Origin: Pleurostoma richardsiae
Lineage: Eukaryota > Ascomycota > Sordariomycetes > Calosphaeriales > Pleurostomataceae
NCBI GenBank assembly: GCA_030052745.1
Contig: JANBVO010000084.1
Span: 1 to 54,459, forward strand
DNA: 54,459 nucleotides
Direction of reading: 5' to 3'
Part shown: in pieces, positions 43,975 to 54,459 of the stretch
Position numbering within the stretch: the first letter of the stretch is position 1
Layout: every line of letters begins with the position of its first letter
Notes under the pieces: model-generated
What the model saw: only the letters and a program-made list of their open reading frames with translations
Told to the model about the DNA's origin: nothing
The model's database searches: none
Translations under genes and position numbers: made by a program

Positions 43975-44386
43975 TCATGGCTTCGTAATGGCGGGAGCTC
44001 TCAGAACAATATCAGCCTGAATTTTGAGAGTGACCTCGGGGTCGCTCCAAATACGGATGGTAAACTCTAGGTGCCCGATTCTGAGTGGACCTACTACCCA
44101 GTTCTGCGGGGTCGACCCATCTTCAGCACCGCGAGAATTTCCTGCTACCGTCAGGGCCCTTACGAGGAAACTAAAAGTTGAAGAGGCACGTACCAGTCGA
44201 GTTCGAAGAAGGATCTCCCGGAAATTTCTCTGTCTCCGCTGAAATAGACGACTGTGCTTCCTGAGACTCGAGGATAGACGCTGTAAGAGCCTCTTCGTTG
44301 ATGAATGATTTCCGAGCGATTTCCTCCGTAAGAGATAGCGTAGCAGGAAGCCCACGCTCAGGGGAGTCTTCAAAGGACGATGTCAT
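43975..44386 (-). CDS. Hypothetical protein, 112 residues, two exons
   Basis: Exons are 44194-44386 and 43975-44120; the 73-nt intron has donor GTACGT, a CCTGACGG branch-like site and acceptor CTGAAG, and the join (GAT) keeps frame. The N-terminus is Ser/Glu-rich (LTEEIARKSFINEEALTASI); the C-terminal exon looks like a beta-rich module (WVVGPLRIGHLEFTIRIWSD, LKIQADIVLRAP). No family is recognised. The in-frame splice between two coding-like pieces is the main support. Confidence 0.4.
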
Positions 44387-45849
44387 GGTCGCGTTAGTTT
44401 AAGGCTGCTACTTCCGAAGGTGGTCCTGAAGAATTGGGAAGTGGATATGCTTAGAGAGCTCTGTGAGAGTAAAGAGGCAACGATACCCGGGAAGCGGGAC
44501 AGACCTGTATTTATGTACAGGCTCGTCTAGGAAGTTCCATTCAATCACAATGACTGACGTGTGCCTTTCCACCTCGTGCAGATCATGGGTGTCTTGGGCT
44601 AGCCATGTAATGTAGAGTAATGAACGTCAGATAGAGTCCCTCCGGTTCGGTTCAGGGGCGAATTGGCTTAATCGTGGACGTGATGGTACACCGGCAAAGA
44701 CGGCCCACGCCGAGGACTACAGCGTGAAAGAAAGCTTGCTGGCGTCATTTGCATTGACCCGGTGATAGCTAGGCAGAACTGGATCTAAAGTATGGTGGAC
44801 CTAGACACGATTGCATGTGTACGCCACCGCCACCTGCAAAGTGTTGGAGATCAGACATCCTATACGCACACCGTGATAGCATCGGCGGCCTGGGTTGCAT
44901 TGTGAAACGTCGGTCATGGTGGACAGGGCGATCTCCTCCTCTACAGTAGAGAGCAATCTCCTGAAATTGCAGCTCCAATGTCTGCTCCTGGGTTGGAGGG
45001 GCCACAACGCCTTTGAAACTGGCGGCGCCGTCGCATGTTCTGATTCAGTGGTTAAACGCGCGTGAATGTACGCAACAACAGCGTGAGTCTTAATACGATC
45101 ACATGTGAGGGCAATCGGAGCAGTGGTCATCAGCTGAATATTGACTCACTCATACCCCACGACCTAGCATTGATTTCATGTGGCAGGGATCCTGCTTGTT
45201 TAGAGAAGGGTGCCCATCGCACAGACAATCTTGGGATCCGACATATACGGACAGGTAATGGCTGTTCAGGGGTGAGTTGAAAGGAAAGACAGACACAGAA
45301 ATATATGACGCCTGCAATGTACCGATCGTTTAGGAAATTTCATCAAGTCGTAGAGTTGTGCGAAATATTCAGGAAAACGTGTCTCTGTGGAAGGTCCGAC
45401 GGTGTCGTAGTACATGCCCCATCAAGGCCTGGGAACAGCTTCTCGTCAATTGGCAGCAAGCTGGCATTGATGGTTAAGATGATCAATGACTGGGCCACGA
45501 TGGCACTAGCTTAGTATTGAGGATGTAAATACGAGCTGATGCTGCCCTGCGTACCAACTCGACGAAATCGCGCCACATACTCGACCAATAGTTTCCTAAA
45601 CCTGTGGACAACCTCAATTCATTTCTTACTAGGCGTAGGAGGGTAGCTCCTAAGATTGAACGCCACACTGCGTTTCGAGGCAGTGAGAAAAGGAAACATA
45701 CTATATAGCGTCCATGCTCACTGCGCACAAAGTGCATGTATGGGCTGTTCTGTCATTATTCTACACCGCACTACGTACTGCCACAGAGGAGCATCAGAAA
45801 AGCGATGTCTTGTTAGCTAATTAATAGCAAATTAAGAATCATCATTCGC
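44387..45849. other. No gene recognised
   Basis: Short frames only, on both strands. Confidence 0.4.
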
Positions 45850-46335
45850 CTATCCTGTTACTTTTATTTTCAGCGTTTCAAGGGTTTTCAGGTTAGCGGG
45901 AAGCAGAAAGTAGAACCCTTCATATGAACATGTAAGGAAGTTGCTTCCAGCAAAATTCCCTTCTCCCAGATGCAGACATTCCAGTAGGTAACGACAATAT
46001 TCTGCGGACCTCATGTAGTATTCTACGGCATCGAGTACATAGACTGTCAACTGAGCGCTCTCCTTATTATCAACCACAATGCCGTAGCAGCCAGTGGTAG
46101 TGCCGGAATTGTTGCGGTCATAGTCTTTTATATGGCAGATTGTGACTGTCCATAGCTCTAGCCCCCTCCTGTCGTGCAAGGAGCGTTCTCTGCAGAATAT
46201 ATACCCATCTAGTACGTCGACAACCTTCCGTAATGTCTTTGCCAACTGTGCTGTGTAAAGGGCTTGTCTTCTAACTTTTTTCTTCGTTAACGTCGTCTTG
46301 ACAACTGCTAGGCGATCAGGGTATCTTGACGACAT
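45850..46335 (-). CDS. Hypothetical protein, 161 residues
   Basis: Uninterrupted frame starting MSSRYPDRLAVVKTTLTKKK and ending LKTLETLKIKVTG. It has a basic N-terminus and a Leu/Tyr-rich C-terminal half with several Cys. No motif is recognised and base composition is ordinary for the region, so chance coding is possible. Confidence 0.3.
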   Translation of the reverse strand: MSSRYPDRLAVVKTTLTKKKVRRQALYTAQLAKTLRKVVDVLDGYIFCRERSLHDRRGLELWTVTICHIKDYDRNNSGTTTGCYGIVVDNKESAQLTVYVLDAVEYYMRSAEYCRYLLECLHLGEGNFAGSNFLTCSYEGFYFLLPANLKTLETLKIKVTG

Positions 46336-48987
46336 TATGAGTCCGGTTAATTATATGTCTGATCGACTGGGTGCAGTATGATGAACAGCAGTAGTTAGCG
46401 AGTGAATTCCGGTAGTTTCTAGAGGTAAGGCATCAACGTTCTTTATGCTACCCAGACGGCTAGCCACCTCTTTCTGATAGATTTTGTGTGCTGGCTACTT
46501 GTCATCGTTTGTTTCATCACTGCTGTCATCGGTCATCCGGTCAGTGTCTCTGATTAGGGTCGAGGTACTTGCACGTAATCAATCCCCTGATCGAGCTAGA
46601 ACGGAGCTGTCATCTAGCCAAGCATATGTCGTGCACATTCTGTGACTTTGTTCGAAAGACCTGTTCGCCGGTCGTCCCAACGCGTTCAGGTCACCGAGGC
46701 TCCCGGTCCGCAGGTTGCAGACGACAGGCTATGTGCTTTCTCTGGCAGTGGCTTTGATGCTAGAAAGACCACTTCCAGCAAACTTGGAGACTCTAGTTTG
46801 GGAATGGATGTCGAAACTCGGGACTGGTCATGCTCGTGGAGTGCGAGGTGTCAGCGGAACGGATTTTGTTTCCTGGAACATCCTCTGCATTGTTTCTCAC
46901 ACGGTGTGGCTGAACGCGGCTTTTGTATATGTCGACGCTGTCCCATCATCACATCCCGTCACTTGAGGAAAGAAGCAAGAGTCAAAGGGCTAGATTGTCG
47001 GGCGGTGAAGCTATCAACGCCATGGCGACGACCGCAGACATGGATATTTATCATGTGGGGTCCGCGCGGGACATATCCGACCGAAATGGTAGCAAAAATC
47101 ACCGGCTGGTGCTTTGCTCAAGTATCTGGCCTATTTCGCCTCGTTTGGCGATAGCTCTAATGAGCAGAACCAGGACGGAAACGCAGCCAAATTCTCCCCG
47201 CAAGATCAGAATCTTCTTACTGAACCATCACACTGCCGTCTCACGTCATCCTATCCAAAATGTTTTTGCTTCTAGGGTGAGAACATTTAGTGTATAGGAA
47301 GAAGCCACCCCAACGTTACATGACGAAGCCCACGTACGATCTACTTGATGGTCGCTCAAACATCTCCCTGAACTCACCCCAAGGGATCACGAGAATCTCG
47401 CCATCCACATGAGGCCCTTGAAGTACATACCCTCCTCGCTCTCGGCTAACGTGAACAGGCGTGGCGTCACCCTCCAGCCGCACCTTCGCCAGTTCCAAAC
47501 GTCCAGCTATTCGGATGACAGGCTCCAATCAGCAGGCTCAGCCCGTACGAGCATCTCCAGAATCCAGCGCGGCGATACCACCTGCAAAGCGGGCGCCCCC
47601 GCCGACCCGCAGCATGAACTCCTCGAGAACGATATGCACCAACCTCGAACCTCCGGGGCTCGAGCGCGGTGCCCACAGTGGCACACTCTCCCCAGGAGCG
47701 CTAGTACGAAGAGACGAGACTAGCGAAAGCGCAGAAGCCGTTAAGTAGCCCTGGGCAACTGTATAGATCCTGCACTTAGGTGTTCCTTGATAGACTTGTC
47801 TTCCTTGCCCCCAAAGCCCAGACCAGTGGCGGAGGAAGCCTAGACGGTGGCGATGCGGGCGAACTGAGCTCGGCACATTCGAGGTGCTTCCTGCCATGCG
47901 AGATGCTGTCTAAATCGTACTCGAACCAGTACTAGGAGGTGGCAGCCTCACTGGCAGGACATTAAAACGTCGAGTCTCCCCTGACCAGGCTTCTGTCCGT
48001 GGAACGGCCCACATCAACCCAGGTGTCGGATATGGCGTCTTAGGACAAGCGTTGCATTGTATTGACCGTTGTGCTAAACAAATGCTTCACCTCGCTGATG
48101 ACGACTCATTGGTAGCTCGTGTCTATGATATGGACATTACCACTAGAATCGGGCACGCTGAGGGTTATGAGACCGGTGTCTCGCGCATCATCGTCATCGC
48201 CGTTATACCGTCAAGGTTCGCTGATAGTTTCGCAGGGTACACCTAAGCTTATGAGCCAGCACAAAAGTTCGGCCCTGACGGGGCAAGTGACGTCAGGCGC
48301 CGGGGCTAGATCCGCCTTTGGAGAGCTTCGTTTGTGGCTGCTTGGCTCGTGGTGAGGAGAGAAGAGCCGCAGGAGCTAAGCACCTGCACGGGCCTTCTTC
48401 TGCTCCGGGACCGCGCGGTGCCGGTTTTCAGCCGCACACACGTGCCAGACGCGTAAATCAACGTCCTTTCCTCACGCTGCCTTTCAGGTCAAGCATCCCG
48501 GCGGGCGCCAGCTGACTGGCTTGAAGATGTAATGCCAAGGCTATCATTTGGCCAGTGCATTCCTATTTCAGGGAAGCATCGAGGGACTGTGCAACGAATC
48601 CTGCACGTCAACATCAGTCCGTTACATTGCTATGCAACCAAGCAGCTGAAGCATCCGCGGTCTCGCAGCAGCTCTGTAGGCCTGTTGCTGAATATTCTAT
48701 CAGTACGATTCGTGCCTCTACCGCTTGCGAAATTGAGAGACATCTACGGAGAGAATAACTTGTCGCCGTCCTAGCATTCCATGAATTGGGCGCCCTCTCC
48801 AGCTATTTCAGTAGGTCTCTCGCTGATTGGTCCTCCCACCAAGGCCGCCTTTGGAGGCGCTCCAATGCTGACGTGCTGACACTACTCTAGCCACATTTCA
48901 ATTCTGACTACCGCCATGCTGCTGTGTATAGACCATCTAACAGATGAGCTATAGTTACAAAAGCTGTCCATGCCTAGTGGGCAACTC
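46336..48987. other. No gene recognised
   Basis: Several 60-170-codon frames exist on both strands, none with a motif I can name. A minus frame at 47316-47528 (GGYVLQGPHVDGEILVIPWG) looks somewhat protein-like and may be a decayed exon. Confidence 0.35.
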
Positions 48988-50834
48988 TTAGAGCTTAGCC
49001 TCACCATGTGTTTCTTCAGGAAGCCTCCGCCCACCATCGTCCTCGAATTTTGGCAAACCCATCACAAAGTCTTCTGATTCTTTCTCATTTATAATCGACG
49101 CAGTGACATAGGTTGCGACTTCAGACTCGTCCAGTAACTGTGGGAGGAGCGGAAGCACGTTGCGAAGTGCTCTGGCTTGCCTATCAGCCGCCTTGGAGCG
49201 CGTAAGGCCGGCATTCTCATTGTACCAGCTCAGATCGTTTGCTATGCAGGATATCTCAAAGAATTCCAGTATTGCATGGTCCAGACCCGAAGACTTGGCC
49301 GCTTCGTATGCCATCCGCTGGCCAAGTGCTCCGACAAGTTGGCCGCACATAGGAAGGATATATCTGTCGAACTCACGGCCGCGATGCCCGCCCGGCATTC
49401 CCGCGAGCTTTTCACGCGCCTCTCCAAAGATTCCCTGTTCATATTTGGCGAGGAGGCCCTCTCGCTCTTTGGGAGCATGTAGCGCGTACCGACCCAGTAG
49501 AAGTTCAGAAGCGAGTCCTGGAAGACGGCCTGTCAGACTACCCGCCGCAATCGGGAACAAATCACTCACGGATGCACAGGACTAGTGTATCGCCCTCAGC
49601 GATGGAATTTCCCTGAATTGTCAACGCCAGTTCGGCTATCTGATTGTGGTTGAACAATCCTTGCCATCCACAGCGGTGCACAAGCTCATCTAACGTCTTC
49701 ACCGAGCGCATGACGAGCGCCTTGAACACGGTCGCCAGCCCGTGACGCACACGCTGATCGAGCGAACGATTCATAAATTCACCAACGGTCCATCTTGCAT
49801 ACACGTCGAGAACCTTGGAGGAGACAAGCCCTCTAATGATGGGCTCCTGTTGGGTGCTGAATGTGAAGATCGGCACGCGCTTTCCAGTACTGGTGTTCTC
49901 GACAAGTCTCTGTTGGCTGTATCGTGCGGCGATATAGCTGCCGACTTTCAGTGCCGAGACGCCCATGATGGACAGCGAAAGAGTGCCGACAGATACGCGC
50001 CAGATCTGCTTCAAGAAGTCGGACCGAATGTTATCCGGCGGCGACACAGAACCGAGCAGTGCTCCGCGCGGGAGGTGGACGTGGTCGAAGCTTGTGATTG
50101 AGTGGTCGAGGGGTTTCGTGCCCGGACGTATGGGGAGAGCACGGGATGTGACACCCGGGCGCATTCCGACTGCATCGTTAAGCCATACGAGGAACGGTCT
50201 GACGCCGACGTCGTCGCCATCGATCATGAGTCGAGCAAAGACGACGGCCACGCGGGGCACTCCCGCCTCAGGGGTCGTCGGAGGCATGGCCTTAGCGGCC
50301 GCGAGCGTCGGGGTGTGCAGATCGAACGAACCATCGGAGCACATATGGGCCGTAGTCTCCAGGTTGCGCGCGTCGAGGCCGTGCCCAAACTCTGTGAGCA
50401 TGAATTCACCGCAAACCTCGAACCGTTCAAGCTTAGCTAGTATTGGCAGGAGATCAGGCCGATTGTCCACAAACGCTCCTATCGTGCCGACACACAGGTT
50501 CAGATGAATAGTAGCGATTATGAATGCTGTCATGTCTCGAGCCGCAATGACTCCTGAGCGTCAGCAAGGATCGGAAGTTGAGGCTTCCAGACTCACGATC
50601 GAAGTGGAAATCCCAGAACTTAGAAGTTAGATGGACGACGTCACTGACCGTCAAGCCTGGGAACAGTCAGTGAACCACATCGCAGGACACATGCGCGGCA
50701 TACATACCACTCGCTTCGCAAATGGCTTTGGCCCGACCATAGTGGAGCTGGATCTTTTCGGCCGGTGGACGGACGTCCCTGTCCCTGGAGACTGACCAGA
50801 GGTCTCGACTCAGCATAGACCTGGAAAAGGTCAT
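48988..50834 (-). CDS. Acyl-CoA oxidase/dehydrogenase-like flavoprotein, peroxisomal
   Basis: Exons are 50708-50834, 50597-50656, 49570-50535 and 48988-49529, all GT..AG and in frame, 564 residues. Features: LTEFGHGLDARNLETTAHM (FAD-contacting GHG region), VVFARLMIDGDDVGVRPFLV (middle beta domain), SITSFDHVHLPRGALLGSV and the C-terminal helical domain, with LSWYNENAGLTRSKAADRQA near the end. The last three residues are AKL, a PTS1 peroxisomal signal. The last intron is only about 40 nt. The start is the first in-frame ATG before the conserved part; an upstream exon is possible since the protein is short for the family. It probably oxidises an acyl-CoA. Intact, unlike most neighbours. Confidence 0.8.
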
Positions 50835-52187
50835 AGCCGTGACTCTTGCTATTTGTTCCGAGAGCAAAGTGGATGAGATAGAGAGGTTGAGACAACACGC
50901 CTAGACAAGCACCGGCGCCTGTTGTACCACGTACGCATGCTATATGCAAATTCGCCCGCTCGGGGAACGGCTGACATTGACCCGTGACGCCCATATAATA
51001 CGTACGAGGAGTGCACGTCAGCAAGGGAAGACATGCAAGTTACCAGCTGACCATGACGTTCTCCGTGTCACGGACAGGATGATTACTCAGACCTCCCTAA
51101 TATGACCGACGTAATCCCCGCTAACTTTGTGCATGCAGCAGCCATTATCTGATGATGGTCATGCCTATACCCGACTTGCTATAGTATATTGTGTCATCAA
51201 GCACTTCGAAGATGAGAAATTGTCTCAGGTTATTAGCGACTTGCGACAGAGGCTTTACCCTTGCGTCCTGGTGCAGCACACTCGCGATTCTCCACGCCAT
51301 CGGCGAGAAATGTTGTGCTCATAGGCTGTATCACTTGTGCGCCGGTGCCGCTCAACCTGCAGGCTCAAGCATTGCCATAGCATATGAGGAGAACAATTTA
51401 CGCCCGTGCCAAGGATTGCGAAGCTGTAGATAGTATCGGAAGCTATCTGCGTTATCTGTCCCTGCATCACCAAACAAGTCGCTTGAGCGTTGCATATGTT
51501 AGCGGCGAACGAGGCACGCTAGGAGGACTTGAGCGGACGAGAGAGCCTCCTTGCCCTGCTACTGCCTCTGCTATGATGATCTCCTATGCCATATGACGAT
51601 AAGCTAGTCAACGGACGCGGTAAAGGAATATAGACGTAGAAGAATAGATACGAGATACAGAGGCCTTAGCGAGGAGTCCACAGCGGTGAAATGTTGTGGC
51701 TGAAGCGGAAACCGACGGTTTGATTCAGGCTTCAATTAGGATCTTAAATAATTAGTACAGTACTACAGTGGCCAGGACAAAAACTCCAGTGTGCTGCGAT
51801 CTGGCTGAAAAGCAAAAATAGAACCGGTTTCTCGTTTTAAGCGTCAAGTCGTCTATACATGGCTTGATCCACTCGTACTCGTACCGTACGGCGAACCCTA
51901 CATTGTCTTCTGGTTTCTATATTTAACATGCACCACGGAAATTGATAGCTTGATTCAGGAAACACTCTCTCCGTAGACTCATTCCCAATAAGTGACTTTG
52001 TCATGCTATCTATTTCTGTCACAATGTTCTAATTATAGACAAGTTGATATACGGGCCGTCATGTCTAAATTAGTTCCGACCTAGAATACCACCGAGTCTT
52101 AGGCTCGATCATATAAGCATTCATCCTCAACCAGATGGCTAGAAGGTGTCGAGATTGGACGCAATATAGGCTAGACACCTCTTAAGC
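50835..52187. other. No gene recognised
   Basis: Upstream region of the oxidase gene and further DNA with short frames only. Confidence 0.4.
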
Positions 52188-52955
52188 ATGAACCTAGTAT
52201 CACACATCAAGTTCGCCAATGCATCAGGCAAGTACGACCGCATCTGGAGCATTTTGTTCCGCGACCTGTCATTTGTCGATCGGTGGACCAGCAACGGGAT
52301 GACCTTTTTGATCATTGGTTGCAACCTCGCCGTCATTTTTGCTACTAACGGTTTAGAGCGCCTTTCGTCGCGACCTTGTGGCGATCTGTACCTGGCTCTG
52401 CTCGTGGTGAACGAGAGCGGTCTCCGACTGACTCAAGACGACTGGAACGACTTCAGACGATGCTTGCGGGCACATGAGTTTAACGAAGACAACTATGAGA
52501 TGATCTTCAGTAAGTTGAATATAAGGTTGAACATTGATAACTTAATATGTCACCAGGAAACAGTAGTCGCAGAGCCCGACCGGTTGGTTCATGACTATAT
52601 GCAGAATCGGACGACGCGTACATATTCTACATGTGCTACAACCTATGCGGAAACACGAAGAGGTAGTAGCGCAGGACTCCGAGATGAGGTTAGTGAGTAT
52701 CGCAGGAACTGCGGTTATTGCATCAAGCTCGAAGTAGCGGGCGAATTGCGGAGTTGGAAGATTGTACCCTGGTGGGCTGCCTCTTACGATTCTAGTACAG
52801 CACGTGGACACTATCTTCGACCTCAAGATCACGGACTGGGAAGTCTAGTCACTTACGTGAACGACGCTCCTACCGATGGGCTTCCAAGAGGGTTGGGGGC
52901 TTCTGTGCGAAGGAATCCTCCAGTGGGGCGTTTCCGGGCGTCTCCACGAGGCTAG
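52188..52955 (+). CDS. Hypothetical protein, up to 255 residues
   Basis: Single open frame. The first ~110 residues look protein-like (IWSILFRDLSFVDRWTSNGM, DLYLALLVVNESGLRLTQDD). A possible donor (CTTCAGTAAGTTG) and acceptor (ATGTCACCAG) at about 52509-52556 would shorten the protein; beyond it the frame looks less coding-like. No motif is recognised. Lies tail-to-tail with the HMG-box gene. Confidence 0.4.
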   Translation: MNLVSHIKFANASGKYDRIWSILFRDLSFVDRWTSNGMTFLIIGCNLAVIFATNGLERLSSRPCGDLYLALLVVNESGLRLTQDDWNDFRRCLRAHEFNEDNYEMIFSKLNIRLNIDNLICHQETVVAEPDRLVHDYMQNRTTRTYSTCATTYAETRRGSSAGLRDEVSEYRRNCGYCIKLEVAGELRSWKIVPWWAASYDSSTARGHYLRPQDHGLGSLVTYVNDAPTDGLPRGLGASVRRNPPVGRFRASPRG

Positions 52956-53032
52956 ATAGTATAATGCTTTTCGGATTCTAGGGCCACTATATCATCATAA
53001 TCTCCTAAGATGGTGTCCTTGGACACAAGGGC

Positions 53033-53822
53033 TCAACGATGCACTCTTGACGGGGCCATACGTCTATCTCGAGGTCGCGAGAAGTGCAACTTATAGTCAG
53101 GATGAGCTGCCCGGTGAGCTGCTCTTTCGATGGCCGCCCACCATCTGAATTGGGCTCGTACCGTCTCTGCCTCAATGTTCCAGCTCTTTCCACACAAGCG
53201 TGAGATGTCATTATATCTGAAGTTGCATCGCTCCAATACGTACCCTTGAAAGGCTTTCCTGTAGAGCATGAACGCGTTCAAGGGTCGAGGAATTCTCCCT
53301 TTGATTTCCCGTCGCCGGAGATCAATCGCCCTATACACATACGCCTCGACTTCATCCACTGGGACACAGTGCAATAGCTCGCTCAATGGAAGCTCAAGTT
53401 CTCCGAGTTTCCCTGCAGCCTCCATCATACCTTGGTTGCGGGGGAAATCGTTGCTCTGAGATGTTAGAAATGGCAGATATCGCTACATAGGAAAGAAATA
53501 TTCTTACGTTAGAGCCGGACTTTAGGTTCGCGCAGTAAGACGGTGACTCAGGACTCCGCTGTGGCGGCAATGCAACGTAACGCTCTTGGCCCGAGGCAAG
53601 GTCACTATTGTGAAAGGCACCAGCCCTGTACTGCTCTGCGAGAGGCTCAAATGTCGTGAACGTGGGGACCATGGAAGAAGCCAACAGACAGCCGAAGACG
53701 GCTTGATTAATAGGATCCGCGTCTTCGAAACAGTCATTCGCTCGATATTGGAGTTCGTAGGCCCAAGTGATTGAACCATCGTCGATCGGTGTCGTTGATG
53801 CAAGAGACGAGTCTACGTCCAT
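53033..53822 (-). CDS. HMG-box (MATA-type) transcription factor
   Basis: Exons are 53508-53822 and 53033-53455; the 52-nt intron (GTAAGA..CATCTCAG) keeps frame, giving 245 residues. The HMG-box at about residues 160-230 has the MATA_HMG signature: IPRPLNAFMLYRKAF, NDISRLCGKSWNIEAETVR and HRAAHPDYKL, then a basic tail (RPRDRR). This is the mating-type-related subgroup seen in MAT1-2-1 and MAT1-1-3. The N-terminal part is unlike either. No alpha-box gene, APN2 or SLA2 was found nearby, so it is not evidently the MAT locus and may be an accessory paralogue. It binds bent DNA in the nucleus. Confidence 0.78.
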
Positions 53823-54459
53823 CTTGTTAAAAGAATCTACTTATGAAAAAGAGATACCACAAAGACTGTTGAAGCATCTACACATTATATATAGATAAAA
53901 AGTTCGATGACCACATTACATAATACACAGACGTTGTGAACACGTAATCATGCCAGTGATATAATGAATGAGACGGTGCCGTAAACCACACACTTGACAT
54001 CTATGTTGCACAAGCAATGACGATTGGTCATTTTCTGACGGCCGCCGCATGAATTGTCAGCAGATTGAGAGAGCTAACCACGTTTTAGATGCGATAAGCA
54101 GTACATTAATAACTAGAAACTAACGATCCAGGTCAGGCCAACATATTTATGACACTTGTCAACCACGTCCCCTAGACGGTACACAAAACTGTTCGAACTG
54201 TCCTTCAACGGGGCTACAACACAGGGCCGTGTTGCAATGCGGTCCGTTGAGCATCTCACTGTCTTCGCCATGCTGCTGGATGTGCACGGATCTCCGTCTT
54301 CTCAATCAGTGCATTGGTGGTATTATGGTCTTATCTGAGTGTTACATGGCCGGCAGAGATCAGCTTAGTAGGCTTAATTCTTCCGCAGCGACGGACGTGG
54401 AAGGGGTGGTCTGGGCCTGGGAATCATCAAGACAATATTGCCTTTCTCTTTAATGCCGG
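53823..54459. other. No gene recognised
   Basis: Upstream region of the HMG-box gene with a TATATATAGATA stretch at about 53886; otherwise short frames only. Confidence 0.4.

Noticed and set aside
46569-47160. Membrane-protein gene
   Set aside because: Hydrophobic stretches occur in two conflicting frames and no family motif supports either.
47316-47897. Cytochrome P450 fragment
   Set aside because: A few residues looked suggestive, but no heme-binding Cys motif or ExxR was found.
53033-53822. Calling the HMG-box gene MAT1-2-1
   Set aside because: The box fits the MATA group, but the N-terminus and neighbours do not match a MAT idiomorph, so no symbol was given.

Overview
The window is accessory DNA from a filamentous ascomycete (Pezizomycotina). 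Genes carry short introns with canonical GT..AG ends and CTAAC/CTGAC-like branch sites. The families seen are typical of fungi: DUF3435 tyrosine recombinase, FunK1 kinase, BTB/POZ, MYB/SANT, NB-ARC, LaeA-like methyltransferase, Tad-like LINE and Helitron. Gene density is low and many genes are broken copies. Species cannot be named from the sequence; Sordariomycetes would fit.

Left part (1-7.2 kb): a DUF3435-type exon running off the edge, a kinase-like gene, a small Cys-rich ORF, a very AT-rich block (about 2.19-2.44 kb), and a two-exon MYB/SANT gene. The 3' end of the MYB/SANT gene is duplicated around a BTB relic and a LINE fragment.

Metal block (8-17.8 kb): a Pca1-type P1B heavy-metal ATPase with a Cys-rich N-terminus, a Helitron fragment fused in frame to a multicopper-oxidase tail, an intact six-exon two-domain multicopper oxidase, a divergently transcribed metallothionein, and a stand-alone AspRS-like protein with altered active-site motifs. 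The word GTCATG (either strand) recurs upstream of the ATPase and in the multicopper oxidase-metallothionein intergenic region, which suggests shared control.

Middle (18-23 kb): frameshifted second copies of the MYB/SANT gene and of the ATPase, unassigned transposon-like DNA, a BTB relic, a 22-bp perfect palindrome and an 18-bp minisatellite of about 20 units.

Mobile block (23-32.5 kb): a full-length LINE with two intact ORFs lies just downstream of an intact five-exon DUF3435 tyrosine recombinase ('captain') on the minus strand. Captains sit at the 5' end of Starship elements and read inward, so the natural reading is a Starship whose 5' end is near 32.2-32.6 kb and whose cargo extends leftward, including the metal-detoxification genes. 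The ends are not proven.

Right part (32.6-54.5 kb): mostly decayed accessory genes (DUF3435 C-terminus, NB-ARC, FunK1 in two separated pieces, an Ulp1-type protease gene, a methyltransferase relic). Two intact multi-exon genes follow: an acyl-CoA oxidase-like gene ending in a PTS1 signal and a MATA-type HMG-box gene. A few small hypothetical ORFs are also present.
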